Shown here: positions 36,719 through 46,587 of the stretch, one piece after another
Numbering within the stretch: the first letter of the stretch is position 1
How the letters are laid out: every line of letters begins with the position of its first letter
NCBI RefSeq assembly: GCF_003252755.1
Contig: NZ_QEPT01000006.1
Location: forward strand, 62,001-126,000
Length of the DNA: 64,000 bases
Origin: Haemophilus parainfluenzae
GTDB lineage: Bacteria; Pseudomonadota; Gammaproteobacteria; Enterobacterales; Pasteurellaceae
Reading direction: 5' to 3'
The notes under the pieces: generated by a model
The model's database searches: none
Told to the model about the DNA's origin: nothing
Seen by the model: only the letters and a program-made list of their open reading frames with translations
Translations under genes and position numbers: made by a program

Positions 36719-38377
36719 TTAGCCTGCACAGCAAGATAATTTCGAAACATCTTTATCAAAAGTTAGGACAGCCAGCTTCAATCCTTCTGCCATTGTTAGA
36801 TATGGAGCCATCGTTTCTCTCAGATCTCCAACAGTTAAACCGAATTTCACAGCTAATGTTGCTGCATAAATTACGTCTCCTGCGTTTTCTGCCACTACAT
36901 GCGCCCCTAACACTTTCAATGTTTTCGCGTCTGCCACTAATTTGAAAACACCTGTTGTTTCCCGATTAACGAGCGCTCTTGGAACAGCATCCAACGGCAA
37001 TACCGATGTTTTCACTTCATATCCTTTTTCTTTTGCCTGTTGCTCCGTTAAACCAACCGTTGCAATCGATGGAGAAGTAAACGTAACGCCTGGAACCACT
37101 TCTAAATTGACCTTTTGATTTAGTCCTCCGATTGCATTACGAGCAGCAAGTCCACCTTCATAAGCAGCTACATAAACAAATTGGGGACCGAGAGTGACAT
37201 CTCCAGCTGAATAAATTCGGGAATTGGTCGTTTTAAGATAATCATCAATGACAATTTCACCACGGGAACCAACTTCAACGCCTGCTGCATGTAAGTTTAA
37301 TGATTCTGTATTTGGTTTTCTTCCAGTGGCAATTAGCAATTGTTCTGCTTCAATAATTCGCTTTTTACCATTTATCTCAACATGAACTTTTTTAATGTCT
37401 CCATCTTGCTCAACTCGTTCATAGGTTGCACCTGTTACTAAATTAATTCCCTGTTCTGTTAAGGCCTTAGTAATGGCTTCTGAAATTTCAGGATCGTATT
37501 CTTTTAATAGACGCTCGCTTCTTTGAATCAAAGTGACTTCTGACCCGAGGTTATGAAATAGTTGTCCTAATTCCATGCCGATATATCCTGAACCAATTAC
37601 GGTAAGACGATTTGGAACCTTCTTTAATTCCAATAAGCTAGTGCTTGTTAAATAATCTACTTCATCTAATCCGGGAATATTAGGTGCAGTTGAAGAAGCA
37701 CCTGTAGCTATTAAAAATCTTTTGGCTGTGATTTGATTGCCATTTACTTCAACTGTATTTTCATTTACGAATTTTGCTTCACCTTTTATTAATTCAAAAC
37801 CATAATCATCAATTAAATTCACATATTTTTCATTTCGCATCTCGGTTACTAAATCATTCTTTTGTTTTACTAATGGCGCTAAATCAACATTTGAAGCCGA
37901 AGTGTGTAATCCCACAAATGGATTATTTTTTGCTAGATGATTGATTTCCCCTGCTCTTAATAAGGTCTTAGAAGGAACGCATCCGACATTAACGCAAGTT
38001 CCACCCACCGTTCCACGCTCAATCATAGCCACTTTTGCGTTCAAAGTAACGGCTTCAATGGCAGATGAAAAGGCAGCTCCACCAGAACCGATGATGATGT
38101 AATCATAATCATAGTTACCTTCATCATTTAAACTTACATCTGTCCTTTTTTCCGATTGCACTTGTATTTCTTCTGCTTCGCCCGGGTGATAATTTGCGTC
38201 AGCAATCGCCTTTATTGCACTTTCAACCTCAATATCATCGGGCAGTTCAAATACTGCTTCACCACGACGATAACTAGACTCAATATTTTTAGCACCTATC
38301 TTTTCAAGTGCTGATTCTACGTGTTTTTCACAACCCGTACAGGTCATTCCTGAAATGTTTACCTTAAATTTATTCAT
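36719..38377 (-). CDS. merA: Mercuric reductase, Gram-positive type
   Basis: MerA reduces Hg(II) to volatile Hg(0) with NADPH in the cytosol. The 552-residue protein has one N-terminal heavy-metal domain with [10 protein letters not shown] (about 10-19), the FAD-binding [16 protein letters not shown] (about 95), the redox-active disulfide [12 protein letters not shown], the NADPH site [13 protein letters not shown], and the C-terminal Cys pair KLSCCAG that collects mercury. Sequence style is that of Bacillus/Staphylococcus/Streptococcus enzymes. It follows merR by 28 bases; no merT, merP or merB is present in the element. Confidence 0.96.
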   Translation of the reverse strand: MNKFKVNISGMTCTGCEKHVESALEKIGAKNIESSYRRGEAVFELPDDIEVESAIKAIADANYHPGEAEEIQVQSEKRTDVSLNDEGNYDYDYIIIGSGGAAFSSAIEAVTLNAKVAMIERGTVGGTCVNVGCVPSKTLLRAGEINHLAKNNPFVGLHTSASNVDLAPLVKQKNDLVTEMRNEKYVNLIDDYGFELIKGEAKFVNENTVEVNGNQITAKRFLIATGASSTAPNIPGLDEVDYLTSTSLLELKKVPNRLTVIGSGYIGMELGQLFHNLGSEVTLIQRSERLLKEYDPEISEAITKALTEQGINLVTGATYERVEQDGDIKKVHVEINGKKRIIEAEQLLIATGRKPNTESLNLHAAGVEVGSRGEIVIDDYLKTTNSRIYSAGDVTLGPQFVYVAAYEGGLAARNAIGGLNQKVNLEVVPGVTFTSPSIATVGLTEQQAKEKGYEVKTSVLPLDAVPRALVNRETTGVFKLVADAKTLKVLGAHVVAENAGDVIYAATLAVKFGLTVGDLRETMAPYLTMAEGLKLAVLTFDKDVSKLSCCAG

Positions 38378-38405
38378 AAAAAAGCTCCTTTCGTTAATTA
38401 ATCTC

Positions 38406-38798
38406 TCATGTTAATGTTTCTATTATTGGACACGAATGTAATTGCTTTTCAGCTGGACATCGTTGTTTTAAGTCGTCTAACATAGTTTCAATTCGTTTTA
38501 AATCCTCTATTTGTTTTTGCACTTCCTTTTGTTTTTTAGAAACAAATTCGAACATATCTTGACAACGAACTTCATCTTTATCTACAACACCAAGTAATTT
38601 ATAAATCTCGCTTAAAGAGAAACCAAGTTCCTGTATTCGTTTAATAAACCCAACACGCTTAACGTCATCATATGAATATATCCGATAACCAGCTTCCGTT
38701 CGGTGAGGTTCTTGTAATAAATTTTTTCGCTCGTAATATCTGATCGTTTCTTTATTAACTCCACATTTATCTGCAAACTCACTAATGCGATAAATCAT
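38406..38798 (-). CDS. merR: Mercury-responsive regulator MerR
   Basis: A 130-residue MerR-family regulator with an N-terminal winged helix ([24 protein letters not shown]), a dimerisation helix, and three mercury-binding Cys at 79, 114 and 123, the same positions as in the Bacillus MerR. It is the first gene of the mer operon and so is autoregulated, as in Gram-positive mer loci. Without Hg(II) it should hold the promoter off; with it, twist the long spacer and activate. Confidence 0.95.
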   Translation of the reverse strand: MIYRISEFADKCGVNKETIRYYERKNLLQEPHRTEAGYRIYSYDDVKRVGFIKRIQELGFSLSEIYKLLGVVDKDEVRCQDMFEFVSKKQKEVQKQIEDLKRIETMLDDLKQRCPAEKQLHSCPIIETLT

Positions 38799-38817
38799 CT
38801 TATTTCACCCCCTGAAT

Positions 38818-38849
38818 ATTATAAACCATGTACTATAGTACACGGTCAA
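38818..38849 (-). promoter_or_regulatory. merR-merA operator-promoter
   Basis: On the minus strand -35 TTGACC (38844-38849) and a perfect -10 TATAAT (38818-38823) are 20 bp apart, longer than normal and diagnostic for MerR-type activation. The spacer holds the dyad GTGTACTATAGTACAT. It lies about 20-50 bp upstream of merR. Confidence 0.93.
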
Positions 38850-38992
38850 GTAAATTGGACTATTTTATTTTTTTCCCAAAGTATCACTCGTATGTGATTG
38901 ATACTTTTATATAATACTATTGATTATCCTAACATCCCACCAGAAAATCCGATTTAAACACCAGTTGTTTTTAAACTATTAAGAAAGTAATT

Positions 38993-39014
38993 CCACTATA
39001 TATTCCGAAGACCC
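38993..39014 (-). repeat. Right terminal inverted repeat of the mer element
   Basis: Reads outward-in on the minus strand from GGGTCTTCGG. It matches the left end at 18 of 22 positions. About 140 bp of AT-rich sequence without genes separate it from the mer promoter. Confidence 0.9.
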
Positions 39015-39022
39015 ATAATTTT
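39015..39022. repeat. Right 8-bp target site duplication
   Basis: ATAATTTT, identical to 35199-35206, directly follows the right inverted repeat. It is followed by TAACCACACTTTA, the second half of the interrupted uptake-signal hairpin. Confidence 0.92.
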
Positions 39023-39044
39023 TAACCACACTTTAATTATTGGG

Positions 39045-40409
39045 CTATTGTAATGCTTTCAGTGCCTTATGATATTCTTTCGATTGTTCCAATAAAATCT
39101 TGGCCGCTTCACGCAATTTGTCCACATCTGATTGGGGTAAATAGAAAGATGTTCCGATATTAAGCACATCATTTTTTAACTGCCCATCAGGCAAATCTTT
39201 CAAACTTAAATTCACAAAATAAGCTTTAATTTTTGCACCTTTTTTATGTTTAGTGTAAGCATTCCATTGATCAGCAAATTTTTGTGAATATTTCACGGTA
39301 GATTCCGTTGTTTTATCAATCGGTACATTTATCACCGTGTTCACCACTTCTTTGATTCCTGGCACATCAGCAGACTTATCAATATGGCTCGATAGCTCAC
39401 TTTGCGCATTGACGTTTACCACGACAATATTGCGTAAATTGTAATTTTTCAGCTCTGCATACAATTTTTTGACAGTGAGTAAATTCGACATATCCAACAA
39501 GCTTGCCAAGCCCAAATTATCCGTTAAACCACCGTCAACCAAATGTAAATAAGGTTTTTCCTCATTATTTTGATAAGAAGCCGTACGTTTTTTCATGGTT
39601 TCAAAATTGTTTAGCCACAAACGATTCCCTACTTTCATCTGTGTCAATAATTCTTTTTTACTCTCGGCTTGGCAAGCACCACCATGATTATTTTGTGTAA
39701 TGGGTGAAAAAATTAATGGAACAGCACTGGATGCTGCCACAGCTCTTGCAATTTCGACATCATTTAAATCTACACAAAGCCAATCAAAGAAATCTTGCGT
39801 AAAAGAAACTTCCTGTCCTGCTGTCATATCTGTGGCATTAATCACGGCAAAAGGTCCTTTACGTTGCTCAAGATCCGAAAATTTTTTCTCCTTATATAAA
39901 GCAAGATTGAGCTGTTCCTGCAACAAATCGCTACGACCAAACTGTGGAGAAGTAAGCCGAGGCACATTACTCACCGAAAATACTTCATTGATGACTTTTT
40001 TCTGGAAATTCTTTTTCAAAAAAGAATTATTAAATTTAGGGATAATGTCCTGTCCTTCTAAAGCAAAATAGGCTGCTAATACTGAGCCGCCAGACACCCC
40101 ATACACAATATCAATATTTTGCAATAAGGTGCTACCTTTCTCTGTTGGACGCACTGAGACATTTTGGAACTGCTCTAACACGCCATAACCTAAAGATGCC
40201 GCGCGAGAACCACCACCTGAAAAAGTCATAATCACCAGATTTTCTTTTTGTAATGCCTGCTGCATCGCATTTTCTAAACGATATCCCTTTTGTGGATCTA
40301 TTTTCTCAATCGTTTTAGTGGGATGATAAGTAATTGAATTGCACGCAGCAAGCAAAGCAATACTGCAAGCAAGTAAACTTGATTTGAAAGGAAAATGAGT
40401 AAATTTCAT
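39045..40409 (-). CDS. Patatin-like phospholipase family lipoprotein
   Basis: A 454-residue predicted lipoprotein (signal peptide with lipobox LLAAC, Cys about 23) with the patatin catalytic layout: oxyanion motif GGGSRAASLGYG (about 65), nucleophile elbow GVSGGS (about 105) and the DGG motif LVDGGLTDNLG (about 290). It is probably an envelope lipid hydrolase; substrate unknown. Its terminator region downstream has been split by the mer element. It is divergent from fbp. Confidence 0.9.
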   Translation of the reverse strand: MKFTHFPFKSSLLACSIALLAACNSITYHPTKTIEKIDPQKGYRLENAMQQALQKENLVIMTFSGGGSRAASLGYGVLEQFQNVSVRPTEKGSTLLQNIDIVYGVSGGSVLAAYFALEGQDIIPKFNNSFLKKNFQKKVINEVFSVSNVPRLTSPQFGRSDLLQEQLNLALYKEKKFSDLEQRKGPFAVINATDMTAGQEVSFTQDFFDWLCVDLNDVEIARAVAASSAVPLIFSPITQNNHGGACQAESKKELLTQMKVGNRLWLNNFETMKKRTASYQNNEEKPYLHLVDGGLTDNLGLASLLDMSNLLTVKKLYAELKNYNLRNIVVVNVNAQSELSSHIDKSADVPGIKEVVNTVINVPIDKTTESTVKYSQKFADQWNAYTKHKKGAKIKAYFVNLSLKDLPDGQLKNDVLNIGTSFYLPQSDVDKLREAAKILLEQSKEYHKALKALQ

Positions 40410-40497
40410 AACAGTATTCCTTTACTGTGACGTTATTTATCTATTATATCTTTTTTAAAGGATATATACGTTTTGTCAAGGCTTTGTATCAAAAATA

Positions 40498-40519
40498 AAA
40501 TGTGACAAAGATCTCATTC
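40498..40519. promoter_or_regulatory. CRP site upstream of fbp
   Basis: AAATGTGACAAAGATCTCAT matches the CRP consensus closely (TGTGA-N6-TCTCA, one core mismatch, A/T flanks). It is about 90-110 bp upstream of fbp and between it and the divergent patatin gene. Confidence 0.7.
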
Positions 40520-40527
40520 TTTACATT

Positions 40528-40541
40528 TTGATCTCAATCAA
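40528..40541. promoter_or_regulatory. FNR site upstream of fbp
   Basis: TTGATCTCAATCAA is a perfect FNR palindrome (TTGAT-N4-ATCAA), 8 bp from the CRP site. Confidence 0.75.
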
Positions 40542-40607
40542 AAGTGCTAAATAACATATAATAAAAGGGTCTATTATTTATTTAACAATTATAAAAAAGG
40601 AATAAAC

Positions 40608-41612
40608 ATGAAAACATTGAGTGAATTTATTGTTGAACGCCAAGCGGAGTACCCAAATGCAAAAGGGGAACTTAGTGGTATTTTGTCTTCTATTCGTTTA
40701 TTAGCAAAAATCATTCATCGTGATATCAACAAAGCGGGTTTAACCAATATCCTTGGCCAGTCTGGTGTTGAAAACGTGCAAGGTGAAAGCCAAATGAAAT
40801 TGGACTTATTCGCCCATAACACCATGAATGCGGCCCTTATGTCGCGTGAAGAGGTAGCGGGTTTTGCTTCAGAGGAAGAAGAAAGCTTTATCGCTTTTGA
40901 TACTGAACGTGCTCGCAATGCAAAATATATTATTTTGACCGATCCTCTTGATGGTTCATCTAATATTGATGTAAACGTTTCTGTTGGTACGATTTTCTCT
41001 ATTTACCGTCGTGTATCCCCTATTGGCTCACCTGTTACCTTAGAAGACTTTATGCAACCAGGTAATAAACAAGTGGCTGCGGGTTATATCGTATATGGTT
41101 CGTCTACCATGTTGGTTTATACCACTGGTCATGGTGTAAATGGTTTCACTTATGATCCATCTATCGGTACATTCTGTCTTTCTCATGAAAATATGAAGAT
41201 GCCAAAAGAGGGCAAAATCTATTCCATCAATGAAGGACAATATCTCAAATTCCCACAAGGGGTAAAAAAATACATTAAATACTGCCAAGAAGAAGATAAA
41301 GCAACTAACCGACCTTATGCGTCACGTTATATTGGTTCATTAGTGGCAGACTTCCACCGTAACTTATTAAAAGGCGGTATCTACATTTATCCAAGTGCAA
41401 CTAACTATCCAAATGGTAAGCTTCGTTTGCTTTATGAAGGCAATCCAATGGCATTCTTAGCAGAACAAGCGGGGGGTATTGCATCTGATGGTTACAATCG
41501 AATTTTAGATATTCAACCAAGTGAACTTCACCAACGTGTACCACTTTTCATCGGTTCCGCAGAAATGGTGAAAAAAGCAGAAGAAATGATGAGAGAATTT
41601 AAAGAAGATTAA
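40608..41612 (+). CDS. fbp: Fructose-1,6-bisphosphatase class I
   Basis: It hydrolyses fructose-1,6-bisphosphate in gluconeogenesis. The 334-residue protein has the metal/active-site block [25 protein letters not shown] (about 111-135) and the C-terminal [22 protein letters not shown] strong AAAGGAA ribosome binding site precedes it. Adjacent CRP and FNR sites suggest control by carbon and oxygen status. Two terminators follow. Confidence 0.97.
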   Translation: MKTLSEFIVERQAEYPNAKGELSGILSSIRLLAKIIHRDINKAGLTNILGQSGVENVQGESQMKLDLFAHNTMNAALMSREEVAGFASEEEESFIAFDTERARNAKYIILTDPLDGSSNIDVNVSVGTIFSIYRRVSPIGSPVTLEDFMQPGNKQVAAGYIVYGSSTMLVYTTGHGVNGFTYDPSIGTFCLSHENMKMPKEGKIYSINEGQYLKFPQGVKKYIKYCQEEDKATNRPYASRYIGSLVADFHRNLLKGGIYIYPSATNYPNGKLRLLYEGNPMAFLAEQAGGIASDGYNRILDIQPSELHQRVPLFIGSAEMVKKAEEMMREFKED

Positions 41613-41618
41613 ACTCCT

Positions 41619-41649
41619 AAAGTGCGGTCAATTTTGACCGCACTTTTTT
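41619..41649 (+). terminator. fbp terminator (inverted uptake-signal pair)
   Basis: AAAGTGCGGTCAA and its complement form a perfect stem with a minimal loop, then a T-run. Confidence 0.88.
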
Positions 41650-41655
41650 AGTAAA

Positions 41656-41690
41656 AAAAAAAGGCGAACCTTATCAGTTCGCCTTTTTCA
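41656..41690. terminator. Second terminator between fbp and lptG
   Basis: AAAAAGGCGAAC / GTTCGCCTTTTT form a 12-bp stem with a 7-nt loop and A/T tracts on both sides, usable by both convergent genes. Confidence 0.88.
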
Positions 41691-41705
41691 TTAATGGTTT
41701 GTTAA

Positions 41706-42785
41706 TTAATCTCGTTTTCTCGCCAGTAGCCACCAAATAATCGCCATAAACAAGAGGCTTGGCATCAGTGCACCTAAAAAAGCTGGTGCATTAAATACCA
41801 CACTCATTTGTCCAAAAATTTCATTGACGACATAGAACAAGAAACCAAAGCAAATCCCCGTTACGATTCTCGCCCCAGCAGTAACACTACGCAATGAACC
41901 GAAGATGAAAGACAATGCAAGCATCATCATCACACCTACAGAAACGGGCTGTAAAATCTTACGCCAATAGGTTAATTCAAAACGGCGAGAATCCTGTCCT
42001 GTTTGTTTTAAGAACGCAATATATTCATACAAACCGGAAATGGATAATGATGTTGGACGTAATGAAACTGCGCCTAATTTATCTGGCGTTAAGCTCGTCG
42101 CCCAATCTTCTGTTAAACGGTTTGTCGTGGTAATTTGCTCTTTTGATACCGCTGAATTATTCACTTGGCGCAACTGCCATTGATTATTTTCAGCAGAATA
42201 TTGCGCTTGATTTGCATGCTTCAAATGAGTGAGGTTACGCTGGTCATCAAAGGTATAGATGTAAATATCTTCTAATTTTGCATCATCTTTAATTCGACGA
42301 ACATACACGAAATTATTACCGTCTTTTGCCCATACACCATTTTTCACCGAAAGCATTGAGCCACCAGAAAGTGCACGAGTACGCATATCACGGGCAAACT
42401 GTTCAGTTTGTGGAATACCCCACTCACCAATAATCATGGTAAAAAGCACCAGTGGAAGTGCCGTTTTCATGACGGCTAATCCAATTTTAAAGCGAGAAAA
42501 ACCTGCAGATTGCATGACCACTAATTCACTACGGCTGGCTAAATTACCTAAAGCAATTAAGGCACCTAACAAAGCTGCCATTGGGAAAAAGGTTTCCACA
42601 TCTTTGGGAATGGTTAATCCTGTATAAGCCACCGCTTGCCAAATATCATAAGAACCTTTCCCTACACTGCGGAATTGTTCTACAAATTTGATGATTGCCG
42701 AAAGACCAACTAACGTAAATAGTGTAGCAAAAATTGCCCCTAAGATGCTTTTACCGATATAACGATCAAGAGTATTCATCAACAT
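41706..42785 (-). CDS. lptG: LPS export ABC transporter permease LptG
   Basis: With LptF and LptB, LptG extracts lipopolysaccharide from the inner membrane into the Lpt bridge. The 359-residue protein has six membrane segments (three at each end) around a periplasmic beta-jellyroll (about 130-265). The ATG at 42785 has AAAGGA 8 nt upstream; an ATG two codons later (42779) is the usual annotated-type start and cannot be excluded. It follows lptF by 5 bases. Confidence 0.95.
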   Translation of the reverse strand: MLMNTLDRYIGKSILGAIFATLFTLVGLSAIIKFVEQFRSVGKGSYDIWQAVAYTGLTIPKDVETFFPMAALLGALIALGNLASRSELVVMQSAGFSRFKIGLAVMKTALPLVLFTMIIGEWGIPQTEQFARDMRTRALSGGSMLSVKNGVWAKDGNNFVYVRRIKDDAKLEDIYIYTFDDQRNLTHLKHANQAQYSAENNQWQLRQVNNSAVSKEQITTTNRLTEDWATSLTPDKLGAVSLRPTSLSISGLYEYIAFLKQTGQDSRRFELTYWRKILQPVSVGVMMMLALSFIFGSLRSVTAGARIVTGICFGFLFYVVNEIFGQMSVVFNAPAFLGALMPSLLFMAIIWWLLARKRD

Positions 42786-42790
42786 TGTTA

Positions 42791-43882
42791 TTATCCTTTT
42801 CTGAATACACGACGGAATTTATGCATAGCGGTGCTATCCCAACTATTCAGCACAATTCCTAAAATTAAAAAGGCGATATTTACCAACGGCATTAACAAAC
42901 CTGCATCAAGCTTACCTGCGCCACCCGCAGATTTAAATGAGCTTTGTAATAAGAAGTAAATTAAATAAAGCAATAATGCCGGTAAGATTTTCGCAAAACG
43001 GCCTTGGCGAGGATTTACTTTACTCATTGGTACAGCAATAAGCGCCATTAAAGGCACCGCTAAAATTAAAGTAATACGCCAATGCAATTCTGCTTTAGCT
43101 GCGGGACTTTTATCTTTCAATAATTGCTCAAAAGATAATTCAGCCGCTTCATCACTTTCTGTATTTGTCTCTTGATGACCTAAATACGCTTGGTAATCAT
43201 CAAAATGTGTAATACGGAAATCAGGAAGTACCGAAGTCCCTTCGACACGCAAGGTATTTTGTAAATTTAGCACTTGATCGCCATTTGGTAACGCTTTTAA
43301 CTCACCTTTTTCAGCGGTAACCACTGATGGCTTCGTTTGCCCTTTGGCTTTCATTTGGAAAAGATAAACATCACTGATTTGATTACCGTTAATCTTATCA
43401 ATGAATAAAACGAAATTATTGTTACTTGTGGACATGAATTGACCCGAAGTCAACGCACCCATGGTAGGATTTGCTTTAGCATCTTCAACAATGGTTGCTT
43501 GTTTTTGAATCGCCCATGGGGAAAGCCACAAAGCGTTGTAAGCCGCCAAGCCCGCTGTGAGTAAAGAAAGAATTAACGCCACGCGAACAAGAATACGTTG
43601 ACCCACACCGCAGGCTCGCATAACGGTGATCTCACTTTCTGCATAGAGTCGACCGAAAGTTAGCAAAATGGCGATAAACAAACATAATGGCAACATTAAT
43701 TGCGCCATTGTTGGCATCCCTAATCCGAGTAAAGAGAACACAAGATCGGCAGGCACTTTACCATTTGCTGCTGAACCAAGCACGCGAACAAGTTGTTGGC
43801 TGAAGAAAATTAAAAGCAAAATAAACAAAATCGCAATCTGGCTTTTAAAGACTTCCTTTGTTAAATATCGGGTTAATATCAT
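42791..43882 (-). CDS. lptF: LPS export ABC transporter permease LptF
   Basis: The partner permease of LptG, 363 residues, with the same six-segment plus jellyroll layout; [20 protein letters not shown] at the start is typical. It is the first gene of lptFG and divergent from pepA. Confidence 0.96.
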   Translation of the reverse strand: MILTRYLTKEVFKSQIAILFILLLIFFSQQLVRVLGSAANGKVPADLVFSLLGLGMPTMAQLMLPLCLFIAILLTFGRLYAESEITVMRACGVGQRILVRVALILSLLTAGLAAYNALWLSPWAIQKQATIVEDAKANPTMGALTSGQFMSTSNNNFVLFIDKINGNQISDVYLFQMKAKGQTKPSVVTAEKGELKALPNGDQVLNLQNTLRVEGTSVLPDFRITHFDDYQAYLGHQETNTESDEAAELSFEQLLKDKSPAAKAELHWRITLILAVPLMALIAVPMSKVNPRQGRFAKILPALLLYLIYFLLQSSFKSAGGAGKLDAGLLMPLVNIAFLILGIVLNSWDSTAMHKFRRVFRKG

Positions 43883-43987
43883 TCTTTTTTTCTAACTAAA
43901 AAACACGGGAAACTGGCTAAATTAGATGGCGTATGATACCTTATTTTGACTGATTTAAATAGCAAATTAGCAACATAAGGAAATAAC

Positions 43988-45463
43988 ATGAAATATCAAG
44001 CAAACTCAACCGCACTTTCTCAATCAACCGATTGCCTTATTATCGGCATTTATGAGAACAATGAATTGACAAAAAGTTTCAATGAAATCGATCAAATCAC
44101 ACAAGGTTACCTCAGCCAATTAGCTCAAAGCCAAGATCTTTCAGGCAAAATTGGGCAAGCGACTCTGCTTCATTCATTACCTAATCTTGCGACTAAACGC
44201 GTGTTAGTCGCAGGTTGTGGTAAAAAAGGCGAAACGACTGAACGCCAATTTAAACAAATCATCCAACGCGTAACCCAAACATTAAAAGAATTAAATATTC
44301 AACAAGCGGTGAATAATTTAACGGATGTGGGAATTAAAGATCGCGATCTATTTTGGAATGTACGTTTTACTGTTGAAACCATCGAGCAGGGCCTTTATCA
44401 ATTCGATGAATTTAAAAGTAAAAAAGCGGATGCTATCTCACTTCAAGAAATCGTTTTTAATACCGATGATTCGCAAGCTCAACAAGCCATCACAGAAGCG
44501 CAAGCCATTGCAAATGGTGTAAAAGCTGCGCGTAATATCGCGAATATGCCACCTAATATTTGTACACCGGCTTATTTAGCTGAACAAGCTAAAAATTTAG
44601 CCGAAACATCAGCCGCACTTTCCCTCGATGTGATTGATGAAGAAGACATGACAAAGCTTGGCATGAATGCGTATTTAGCCGTATCTCGAGGTTCGCAAAA
44701 TCCGGCTTATATGTCTATTTTACATTTCAACAATGCACCTGATAAAAATGCGAAACCTATCGTATTAGTGGGCAAAGGATTGACCTTTGATGCGGGCGGT
44801 ATTTCTTTAAAACCAGCCGCAGATATGGATGAGATGAAATACGATATGTGCGGTGCTGCTTCAGTATTCGGTACAATGAAAGCCATTGCTGAATTAAATC
44901 TACCACTCAATGTTATCGGTGTATTAGCGGGTTGTGAAAACTTGCCTGATGGGAATGCTTATCGTCCAGGTGATATTCTCACCACGATGAATGGTTTAAC
45001 CGTAGAAGTGTTAAATACTGATGCTGAAGGACGTTTAGTGCTTTGTGATGCGCTCACCTATGTAGAACGTTTTGAACCGCAATATGTGATTGATGTCGCA
45101 ACCCTAACAGGTGCTTGCGTAGTGGCTTTAGGTCAACATAACAGTGGCTTAGTTTCAACTGATGATGTCTTGGCTGAACAGTTATTACAAGCCGCACAAC
45201 AAACTACTGATAAAGCTTGGCGTTTACCGTTAAGTGAAGAATATCAAGAGCAATTAAAATCCCCATTTGCCGATTTGGCTAATATTGGCGGTCGTTGGGG
45301 CGGTGCAATTACTGCGGGGGCATTCCTCTCTAACTTTACGAAAAAATATACTTGGGCGCATTTAGATATTGCTGGGACAGCTTGGCTTCAAGGTGCCAAT
45401 AAAGGTGCAACAGGTCGTCCAGTATCTTTATTAACGCAATTTTTAATTAACCAAACTAAATAA
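43988..45463 (+). CDS. pepA: Leucyl aminopeptidase (cytosol aminopeptidase)
   Basis: A hexameric M17 metallo-aminopeptidase that also binds DNA at Xer sites in relatives. The 491-residue protein has the M17 signature [10 protein letters not shown] (about 340) and the metal-binding blocks [17 protein letters not shown] and [13 protein letters not shown]. Good AAGGAA ribosome binding site. Two uptake signals lie inside the gene, one of them within the first 15 codons. A terminator follows. Confidence 0.97.
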   Translation: MKYQANSTALSQSTDCLIIGIYENNELTKSFNEIDQITQGYLSQLAQSQDLSGKIGQATLLHSLPNLATKRVLVAGCGKKGETTERQFKQIIQRVTQTLKELNIQQAVNNLTDVGIKDRDLFWNVRFTVETIEQGLYQFDEFKSKKADAISLQEIVFNTDDSQAQQAITEAQAIANGVKAARNIANMPPNICTPAYLAEQAKNLAETSAALSLDVIDEEDMTKLGMNAYLAVSRGSQNPAYMSILHFNNAPDKNAKPIVLVGKGLTFDAGGISLKPAADMDEMKYDMCGAASVFGTMKAIAELNLPLNVIGVLAGCENLPDGNAYRPGDILTTMNGLTVEVLNTDAEGRLVLCDALTYVERFEPQYVIDVATLTGACVVALGQHNSGLVSTDDVLAEQLLQAAQQTTDKAWRLPLSEEYQEQLKSPFADLANIGGRWGGAITAGAFLSNFTKKYTWAHLDIAGTAWLQGANKGATGRPVSLLTQFLINQTK

Positions 45464-45471
45464 TTAATACA

Positions 45472-45504
45472 TAGGGCTAACATTACGTTAGCCCTAAATT
45501 TTTC
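45472..45504 (+). terminator. pepA terminator
   Basis: A perfect 10-bp stem TAGGGCTAAC / GTTAGCCCTA with a 5-nt loop is followed by AATTTTT. Confidence 0.85.
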
Positions 45505-45521
45505 CAAAATCTGACCGCACT

Positions 45522-46373
45522 TTATTCCAATTCGAATTCCATCAGTAATGGATTATGATCTGACGAAGTAACCACTTCTGATGTCGCACTTACCACTTTT
45601 ACGTCTCGCGTAAAAATATAATCTAGTGGATAACCTAAAAATCTAACCCGCTCATCTTGAGAGAGCACCACAGAATCTAAGCCATATTTTTGCATCAGAT
45701 TATTCACTAAATTCAAGCGATGTTCATTCCACGCATTAAAATCACCAGACATGATGATAGGACCTTGATGATTTTCAATAAAGGAAAAGAGCTGCTCTAA
45801 CTGAGTTTGATAAGCAGAAATCCCCCATTCAAAATTAATCAAATGCACGTTAATAAGTAGCAAACTATTGCCTTTTTCTAATGGAAAACTCATCACACTT
45901 GCCACTTTGGGAATTTGTATTAATGGTTCTGCCACCCCACCACCGCAATACCATTCCGGTTGCGTGTTGGTGAATGTTTTTACACCTGATAAGAGATCTT
46001 TAAAAGAAAAAGAGGACACAAAAAGTGCGGTCGAAAATGTACTTAAATTTTGATGTTGTGTCGCCTCTTGCAATAACACAAAATCCGCTTGTTTAGAGAG
46101 TCCTTCTAAATCCTCTTGCCATCCCTTATCTTGCCCCTTATGCACATTCCAAGTTATTAAATGAAAACGAGAACTGGTTAATATAGGCACCGAATCATTA
46201 GCCTTGTCGCATTGCATATTTGAGCTGTTTTCAAAAGGAATATAACTCAGTTTTTGTGACGTATTTAATTGAATTAATACACGGTCAAAAATCGTTAAAT
46301 TCGTAAAAAAATATCCAGCCCCTAAAACCACTAACACTAAGCCAATAGTCAAAAATCGATAGATTCGCTTCAT
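45522..46373 (-). CDS. Endonuclease/exonuclease/phosphatase-family protein (YafD-like)
   Basis: A 283-residue protein with an N-terminal membrane anchor (about 5-27) and an EEP-fold domain: TWNVHKGQDKGW, DFVLLQEATQH (metal-binding Glu), GDFNAWNEHR and the terminal SSDHNPLLMEFEL. Substrate is unknown and probably lies on the periplasmic side. The start at 46373 is chosen for its AGGGGAT ribosome binding site; an upstream in-frame ATG at 46424 lacks one. Confidence 0.88.
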   Translation of the reverse strand: MKRIYRFLTIGLVLVVLGAGYFFTNLTIFDRVLIQLNTSQKLSYIPFENSSNMQCDKANDSVPILTSSRFHLITWNVHKGQDKGWQEDLEGLSKQADFVLLQEATQHQNLSTFSTALFVSSFSFKDLLSGVKTFTNTQPEWYCGGGVAEPLIQIPKVASVMSFPLEKGNSLLLINVHLINFEWGISAYQTQLEQLFSFIENHQGPIIMSGDFNAWNEHRLNLVNNLMQKYGLDSVVLSQDERVRFLGYPLDYIFTRDVKVVSATSEVVTSSDHNPLLMEFELE

Positions 46374-46483
46374 TATTATCCCCTCTCTATGCTCGAATAA
46401 TAACACCTCATCAAAGCAATGCAACTTTCACTTTAATACGGCATCAATACCTACCTACAACACGGTAACTTTAACTTTTAGCT

Positions 46484-46497
46484 TTGATTTAAATCAT
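46484..46497. promoter_or_regulatory. FNR site upstream of ytfE
   Basis: TTGATTTAAATCAT matches the FNR palindrome in 9 of 10 informative positions. It lies about 90 bp upstream of ytfE. FNR activation of ytfE is known in H. influenzae. Confidence 0.75.
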
Positions 46498-46587
46498 ACT
46501 TTGCTAAAAAATCCGTTGCATTTTTCTTTCATTATCTTAGTATTTTACTCAACTTCTAACTCTACCTCATCAATAAGGAGATTCATT

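Larger units (their letters stand above)
35207..39014 (-). mobile_element. ISL3-family element carrying merR-merA (3,808 bp)
   Basis: The element runs from left terminal repeat (35207) to right terminal repeat (39014), with matching 8-bp target duplications outside. Its cargo, all on the minus strand, is merR, merA and an ISL3-type transposase. It contains none of the uptake signals that otherwise recur about every 1-2 kb, and its mer genes resemble those of Gram-positive bacteria, so recent transfer from a Firmicute is likely. It inserted into the loop of an inverted uptake-signal pair between the patatin-like gene and the MetE-like gene. Because both ends and the duplication are intact, it moved as one unit rather than being two independent insertions. 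Confidence 0.92.
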
